NCBI GenBank assembly: GCA_023439835.1
Contig: JAEXUW010000021.1
Coordinates: forward strand, 124,001 to 188,000
Direction of reading: 5' to 3'
Length of the DNA: 64,000 nt
From: Bacillota bacterium
Lineage (GTDB): Bacteria > Bacillota > Clostridia > Oscillospirales > Ruminococcaceae
Part shown: one piece after another, positions 59,263-64,000 of the stretch
How positions within the stretch are numbered: the first letter of the stretch is position 1
Layout of the letters: each line of letters opens with the position of its first letter
Program-made: the position numbers and the translations under genes
The notes under the pieces: model-generated
The model's database searches: none
What the model saw: only the letters and a program-made list of their open reading frames with translations
Told to the model about the DNA's origin: nothing

Positions 59263-60858
59263 ATGGATATAGTTCGGCAGATTCAGGAAGGTAAAACTTC
59301 AATTGGTATTGAATTAGGTTCAACACGTGTTAAGGCTGTTATAATTGGTGAGGATTATTCACCGATTGCCTCGGGTGCTTATAATTGGAACAATCGCATT
59401 GAAAATGGAGTATGGACGTATTCTTTGAATGATGTTTGGAAGGCAATGCAAAGTTGCTTTATGAATCTTTCAGACAATATTTTTGAGAAATACGGAGTGG
59501 TGCTTGAAACAACATCTTCAATAGGCATATCTGCGATGATGCATGGTTATCTTCCCTTTGATAAAAACGATGAACTGCTTGTGCCTTTTCGCACATGGCG
59601 AAATACAATGACAGAAGAGGCATCCTCAGCTTTGACAGAAGCTTTTCAGTTTAGCATTCCTCAAAGGTGGAGTATTGCTCATCTATATCAGGCAATTCTT
59701 AAAGAAGAGCCTCATGTTTCTCAGCTGAGCTTTTTGACAACGCTGGCGGGATATGTTCATTGGCAGCTCACCGGACAAAAGGTTCTCGGAATCGGTGATG
59801 CGTCTGGAATGTTCCCGATAGACCCGAATACGAAAGAGTATAATTTGGGTATGGCACATAAGTTCTCCGAGCTTACAGCTGAGTACAAGTATGATTGGAA
59901 TATTCTAAATGTACTTCCGAAGATTATCGGCGTTGGTGAATGTGCAGGAAAGCTGACAGAACGCGGCGCTCGGCTTCTTGACCCGACAGGTAAGCTCAAA
60001 GCCGGCATAAGCCTTTGCCCCCCTGAGGGTGATGCTGAAACCGGTATGGTTGCGACAAACAGTATTGCTCCTAAGACGGGTAATGTTTCAGCAGGGACGT
60101 CAATTTTTGCAATGGCAGTTCTTGAGCATGACTTGTCATCGGTTTACAAGGAAATTGATATAGTTGCAACACCCTGCGGAAGTCCTGTTGCAATGGTTCA
60201 TTGCAACAACTGTACGACAGATTTGGACGCTTGGGTAAATATGTTTTGTGATGCACTTAAAACGTTCGGCTTTGAATTGCCAAAGGCGAAGGTATATGAT
60301 ATGCTTTATGAAGCGGCTTTAACGGGGAAGACCGATTGCGGCGGATTGCTTACATACAACTATTTCTCAGGCGAGCATGTGACGGGACTTACAGAGGGAA
60401 GACCTTTGCTTGTTCGCACACCTGAATCGGAATTCAGCGTAGCAAATCTAATGCGAAGTCTTGTTTATTCATGCATAGCAACCTTAAAAATTGGAATGGA
60501 CATTCTTTTAAAGCAGGAGAAGGTTACTCTGGAAAAAATGCTGGCTCATGGTGGGCTCTTCAAATCATCAACTACGGGTCAAAGCTTTCTGGCTGCTGCG
60601 CTTGAAGTTCCTGTTGCACTAATGGAATCAGCTGGTGAGGGCGGCGCGTGGGGAATTGCACTGCTTGCGGCATACCATGCACGAGCGGACAAGAACGAGC
60701 AATTAGCCGAATTTTTGAACAATCGAGTTTTTACAGACTTAAGCAGCAGCTGCTTATCACCTGTTCAAGACGATGTAAGCGGCTTTGTAGCGTATATGGA
60801 GAAGTTTAAGGCGGGGCTTGCAATTGAAAAGACTGCGGTATCGCTTAATCTAAAATAA
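59263..60858 (+). CDS. FGGY carbohydrate kinase, probable L-ribulokinase
   Basis: 531 residues of the FGGY family. The phosphate 1 motif is GIELGSTRVKAV, and the C-terminal nucleotide region includes LAHGGLFKSSTTGQSFLAAAL and SAGEGGAWGIALLA. It does not look like classical AraB. Clostridia are known to use a non-orthologous ribulokinase in this role, and no other kinase is in the operon. The place between transporter and araA makes phosphorylation of L-ribulose the natural reading. Confidence 0.85.
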   Translation: MDIVRQIQEGKTSIGIELGSTRVKAVIIGEDYSPIASGAYNWNNRIENGVWTYSLNDVWKAMQSCFMNLSDNIFEKYGVVLETTSSIGISAMMHGYLPFDKNDELLVPFRTWRNTMTEEASSALTEAFQFSIPQRWSIAHLYQAILKEEPHVSQLSFLTTLAGYVHWQLTGQKVLGIGDASGMFPIDPNTKEYNLGMAHKFSELTAEYKYDWNILNVLPKIIGVGECAGKLTERGARLLDPTGKLKAGISLCPPEGDAETGMVATNSIAPKTGNVSAGTSIFAMAVLEHDLSSVYKEIDIVATPCGSPVAMVHCNNCTTDLDAWVNMFCDALKTFGFELPKAKVYDMLYEAALTGKTDCGGLLTYNYFSGEHVTGLTEGRPLLVRTPESEFSVANLMRSLVYSCIATLKIGMDILLKQEKVTLEKMLAHGGLFKSSTTGQSFLAAALEVPVALMESAGEGGAWGIALLAAYHARADKNEQLAEFLNNRVFTDLSSSCLSPVQDDVSGFVAYMEKFKAGLAIEKTAVSLNLK

Positions 60859-60874
60859 TAAAGGTGGAAACATT

Positions 60875-62305
60875 ATGACGTTTTGGTTTATTGCCGGCTC
60901 ACAGTTTCTTTATGGTGAAAAGACACTGGCGCAGGTTGAAAAAAATGCAAAAGAGATAGTACAAAGTTTAAAGCTGCCGTGGCCTGTTGAGTATAAGCAA
61001 ACTGCAAAGACGGCTTCAGAAATTGAAAGCATAATTAAGCAGGCTAATTTTGACGATGACTGTGCTGGAATTATAACATTCTGTCACACATTTTCGCCGT
61101 CAAAAATGTGGATTAACGGTCTTGTACGCTTGCAGAAGCCATGGCTTCATTTTCATACTCAGTTTAATGAAGCTATTCCCAACGAAGAAATCGATATGGA
61201 CTATATGAATCTTTATCAGTCTGCACACGGCGATCGTGAGCATGGTTTTATCGGTGCACGTCTTCGTATGCCGAGAAGAATCATTGCTGGATACTGGAAA
61301 GACCCTGAAACTCAAAGCAAAATAGCAGATTGGCAGCGTGCCGTAATTGGCGTGAATTTCAGCCGAAATCTTAAAATTGTGCGTTTTGGCGACAATATGC
61401 GTGAGGTTGCCGTAACGGAAGGCGACAAGGTTGAAACACAGATAAAACTGGGATGGCAGGTTAATACTTGGGCGGTTGGTGATCTTGTTGCTGAAATGGA
61501 TAAGGTTACAGACGCTGAGATAAATAAGCTTATTGAAGAGTATGCCGCTGTATATGATTTTGATGAAAGTGATATTGAGTCAATTCGATGTCAGGCACGA
61601 GAGGAAATAGCAATCGAGCGTATTTTAGTGCGTGAAGGCGCATCGGCATTCACCAATACTTTTGAAGATCTTCACGGTATGAAACAGCTCCCCGGTCTTG
61701 CTACACAGCATCTGATGTCTAAAGGCTACGGCTATGGCGGTGAGGGTGACTGGAAAACCGCAGGAATGACCGCAATTATTAAGGCTATGTATCCAGGTGG
61801 AGCTACTTCATTTATGGAGGATTATACTTATGATTTGAAAAACGGCTTGGTTCTTGGCGCGCATATGCTTGAGGTTTGCCCGAGTATAGCACAGACGAAG
61901 CCGAAGATAAAAGTTTATTCGCTTGGTATCGGCGGAAAAGAACCGCCGGCACGTCTGGTTTTTGAGGGCAAGGCGGGAAATGCGATTGTTGTTTCGCTTA
62001 TTGATGTTGGCGGAAGAATGAGGCTTATTTCGCAGGATGTAACTTGCGTAGACCCTATTCAGACTATGCCTAATCTTCCTGTTGCACGTGTTATGTGGAA
62101 ACCTATGCCGAATTTGTGTGTCGGCGCTGAATGTTGGATAACTGCCGGAGGGGCACATCACACGGTGCTTTCATTTGACATTAACATTGATATACTTCGT
62201 GATTTTTCTCGCATTATGGGAATAGAATTTGTTAATATTAATAGTGATACTACACCTTATGCGCTTGAAAAAGAACTGCTTCTGGGTGATGTAATATGGA
62301 GATAG
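60875..62305 (+). CDS. araA: L-arabinose isomerase
   Basis: Converts L-arabinose to L-ribulose. 476 residues, close to the 470-500 of the family. The N-terminal FWFIAGSQFLYG, the middle GIITFCHTFSPSKMW and FHTQFNE, and the metal-site SFMEDYTYDL with GAHMLEVCPS are diagnostic; GGAHHTVLSFD near the C-terminus gives the last His ligand. Its final codons overlap the araD start by ten bases. Confidence 0.97.
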   Translation: MTFWFIAGSQFLYGEKTLAQVEKNAKEIVQSLKLPWPVEYKQTAKTASEIESIIKQANFDDDCAGIITFCHTFSPSKMWINGLVRLQKPWLHFHTQFNEAIPNEEIDMDYMNLYQSAHGDREHGFIGARLRMPRRIIAGYWKDPETQSKIADWQRAVIGVNFSRNLKIVRFGDNMREVAVTEGDKVETQIKLGWQVNTWAVGDLVAEMDKVTDAEINKLIEEYAAVYDFDESDIESIRCQAREEIAIERILVREGASAFTNTFEDLHGMKQLPGLATQHLMSKGYGYGGEGDWKTAGMTAIIKAMYPGGATSFMEDYTYDLKNGLVLGAHMLEVCPSIAQTKPKIKVYSLGIGGKEPPARLVFEGKAGNAIVVSLIDVGGRMRLISQDVTCVDPIQTMPNLPVARVMWKPMPNLCVGAECWITAGGAHHTVLSFDINIDILRDFSRIMGIEFVNINSDTTPYALEKELLLGDVIWR

Positions 62306-62982
62306 CAAAGCTGAAACAGCGTGTTTTAGAAGCAAATTTGCTACTATTAAAACATAATCTCGTTATATTCACATGGGGAAACGTCAGCGAATACGACCGT
62401 GAAACAGGGCTTGTTGCGATAAAGCCGAGCGGAGTGGAGTATTCTAATATGACCGCTGATGACATAGTTGTGCTGGATTTGGACGGAAATGTAGTAGAAG
62501 GAAAGCTAAATCCCTCAAGTGATACGCCGACTCATTTGGAATTATACCGCAAATTTGATGATATAGGCGGTGTTGTGCATACTCACAGCAGATTTGCAAC
62601 AGTGTTTGCACAGGCTAGGCGGTCTATTCCGCCACTTGGCACAACCCACGGCGACTATTTTTACGGTGAAATACCGTGCACCCGAGATATGACCTTTGAG
62701 GAAATAAACGGCGAATATGAGCGTGAAACAGGCAATGTCATTGTTGAATGTTGTCCGTCATATAAGACTATTCCAGCGGTACTTGTCGCAAATCACGCAC
62801 CGTTCGTGTGGGGAAAAGACGGATATGAAGCTGTTCACAATTCAGTGGTGCTAGAAGAGGTCGCCACAATGGCATGGCACACCTTGGCTCTTTCACCAAG
62901 CATGAGTAATATGAGCGGGGAACTTCTTGACAAGCATTATCTGAGAAAGCACGGCGCAAATGCATATTACGGTCAGAAATAA
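62296..62982 (+). CDS. araD: L-ribulose-5-phosphate 4-epimerase
   Basis: Forms D-xylulose 5-phosphate for the pentose phosphate pathway. 228 residues of the class II aldolase/epimerase family: TWGNVSEYDRETGLVAIKPS, the zinc ligands in VVHTHSRFATVFAQA and GTTHGDYF, and NHAPFVWGKD with the third His. Last gene of the arabinose operon. Confidence 0.97.
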   Translation: MEIAKLKQRVLEANLLLLKHNLVIFTWGNVSEYDRETGLVAIKPSGVEYSNMTADDIVVLDLDGNVVEGKLNPSSDTPTHLELYRKFDDIGGVVHTHSRFATVFAQARRSIPPLGTTHGDYFYGEIPCTRDMTFEEINGEYERETGNVIVECCPSYKTIPAVLVANHAPFVWGKDGYEAVHNSVVLEEVATMAWHTLALSPSMSNMSGELLDKHYLRKHGANAYYGQK

Positions 62983-62993
62983 TTAAATAAAAT

Positions 62994-63026
62994 GGCTGCG
63001 TAGTATAAAACTACGCAGCCTTCATT
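62994..63026. terminator. Bidirectional terminator between araD and the aquaporin gene
   Basis: GGCTGCGTAGT pairs perfectly with ACTACGCAGCC around five bases, followed by TTCATTTT on the plus strand and an AT-rich tract on the minus strand. Confidence 0.88.
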
Positions 63027-63066
63027 TTGTTCAAATTTCTGTACAAGCTTTTTTACATAACCTGAA

Positions 63067-63882
63067 TTATATACTACTATCTTCTGAAGCATCAGGGAAG
63101 GTGTCAATCTGCTCGTCGTTTTCGGAGTTTTCATCTGAAGCCTCATCATCATCTTCAAAATCCATTTCAGAAAATTTTGGCAGCGGCTTTATTGAAAAAA
63201 CAAGCCAGACAACAGCCGCGAGAAGAGCACCAGTCAACGGGCCAACAATAAACACCCATACCTGCTTCAAGGATTCCCCACCCATTAATACAGCGGGAGC
63301 AAGGCTTCTTGCAGGGTTCACCGAGGTGCCGGTAAAAGGTATGCCAATTAGGTGAACAAGTGTCAGCGCACCGCCGATAATAAGACCACCGAAGGGTTTA
63401 GTTTTCTTGCTTGAAGTTGCGCCAAGAAAAGTAAGAACAAATATAAATGTAAGTATACATTCAATAATAAGTGCGCCCGTTGAAGAAAGCCCTAATGGTG
63501 TTGAATCACCGAATTTATTCTGACCCAAACCGATTATACTTTTGTAATCGGTGATCTGTGTTGTCTTAGCATAGATTCCGAGCATTATCCCCGAAGCGGC
63601 AAATGCACCGGCGACCTGAGCAGTGATGTAGCCAAAAAATTCATTTATGCTGATTTTTCTTGTGAAAAGCATTGCGATAGAAACCGCAGGATTGATATGA
63701 CAGCCTGAAAATTTGCCGATAGTGTAGTACATTGCGCAAAGTGCAAGACCAAAGGATAACGCAATTGCAGCAGTTGCCCCAAAATTATCAATTGCCATCA
63801 TGAGCGATGCGACAGTGCATCCGCTAAAAACAAGAATCATTGTGCCGATAAATTCGCCAAAATACTTTTGAACATCCTTCAA
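63067..63882 (-). CDS. MIP family channel (aquaporin-like)
   Basis: 271 residues and six membrane helices with two half-helices. The two NPA boxes are in CHINPAVSIAML and GTSVNPARSLAPAV. The second has the Arg of the selectivity filter, and the residues around it look nearer to AqpZ water channels than to GlpF. A long acidic tail (about 45 residues rich in Asp, Glu and Ser) follows the last helix. The start is a TTG after GGAGG. It has its own promoter and may be unrelated to the arabinose genes. Confidence 0.9.
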   Translation of the reverse strand: MKDVQKYFGEFIGTMILVFSGCTVASLMMAIDNFGATAAIALSFGLALCAMYYTIGKFSGCHINPAVSIAMLFTRKISINEFFGYITAQVAGAFAASGIMLGIYAKTTQITDYKSIIGLGQNKFGDSTPLGLSSTGALIIECILTFIFVLTFLGATSSKKTKPFGGLIIGGALTLVHLIGIPFTGTSVNPARSLAPAVLMGGESLKQVWVFIVGPLTGALLAAVVWLVFSIKPLPKFSEMDFEDDDEASDENSENDEQIDTFPDASEDSSI

Positions 63883-63911
63883 AATTATTCCTCCCCAAAA
63901 TTAATATAATA

Positions 63912-63939
63912 ATTATATCACAAAAAAGCTGTTTTGTAA
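63912..63939 (-). promoter_or_regulatory. Promoter of the aquaporin-like gene
   Basis: On the minus strand TTACAA (63934-63939), 16 bases, TATAAT (63912-63917). Confidence 0.6.
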
Positions 63940-64000
63940 TAAAATTCTAGTAAAAAATTAAATTTCATCAGTTCATCACATTAATCGACTATTTATTCTG

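Overview
The window reads as one stretch of the chromosome of a low-GC, endospore-forming member of the Clostridia, plausibly of the Oscillospiraceae/Ruminococcaceae type. The evidence is the spoIIAA-spoIIAB-sigF operon, spoIVA beside a SPOCS/LysM spore-envelope gene, strong AGGAGG-type ribosome binding sites, TTGACA/TATAAT promoters with 16-17 base spacers, and T-tailed hairpin terminators. There is no CRISPR array, IS element or prophage. Most of the DNA is compact housekeeping operons. The genus call is inference.

Layout. 1-1.8 kb (minus): phospholipid genes pssA-psd and a truncated small gene. 2-4.1 kb (plus): three small membrane or sensor genes and a YaiI/YqxD-family gene. 4.2-7.3 kb: SPOCS/LysM protein and spoIVA. 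7.4-11.5 kb (minus): MarR regulator and a heterodimeric ABC exporter, with a promoter carrying repeated operator half-sites. 11.5-17.7 kb (plus): prmA, a membrane protein, and a divergent type II topoisomerase pair. 18.1-28.9 kb (plus): the most unusual locus, a long operon for import and breakdown of an amine-like compound. It has a PotABCD-type ABC transporter, two APH-fold small-molecule kinases, an SDR, two class III PLP enzymes and an iron-type alcohol dehydrogenase. It is preceded by a palindromic operator and two successive hexaloop-hairpin/terminator units of ANTAR-antitermination type. 29-35.9 kb: NCS2 purine permease, an aminotransferase, small unknowns, a lipoprotein, trpS and ychF. 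36-39.5 kb (minus): an FtsX-type ABC system.

39.6-48.5 kb (minus) is a purine operon in the order purE-purC-purF-purM-GNAT-purN-purO-AICAR formyltransferase-yjbR-purD. The last two steps to IMP are made by two separate proteins rather than by bifunctional PurH. A roughly 180-nt structured leader ending in a terminator precedes purE. 48.6-50 kb holds an SPFH/NfeD pair, followed by a tRNA-Leu(CAA) gene and a decayed VOC-family fragment. 50.6-52.2 kb is the spoIIA operon with a 32-residue membrane mini-protein after sigF. 52.4-63 kb (plus) is an L-arabinose regulon: AraR, an AraC-type regulator, a two-permease CUT2 transporter, an FGGY kinase, AraA and AraD, with an AraR-like operator upstream of the transporter. 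The window ends with an aquaporin gene.

How the parts work together. The arabinose genes form a closed pathway from uptake to xylulose 5-phosphate. The purine genes cover most of the route from PRPP to IMP; purL/Q/S, purB and purK are not here. The 18-29 kb operon is probably a nitrogen-scavenging pathway. Its substrate is unknown; hydroxylysine-like or other hydroxylated amines are suggested because APH-type kinases paired with class III PLP phospho-lyases act on such compounds in other organisms.
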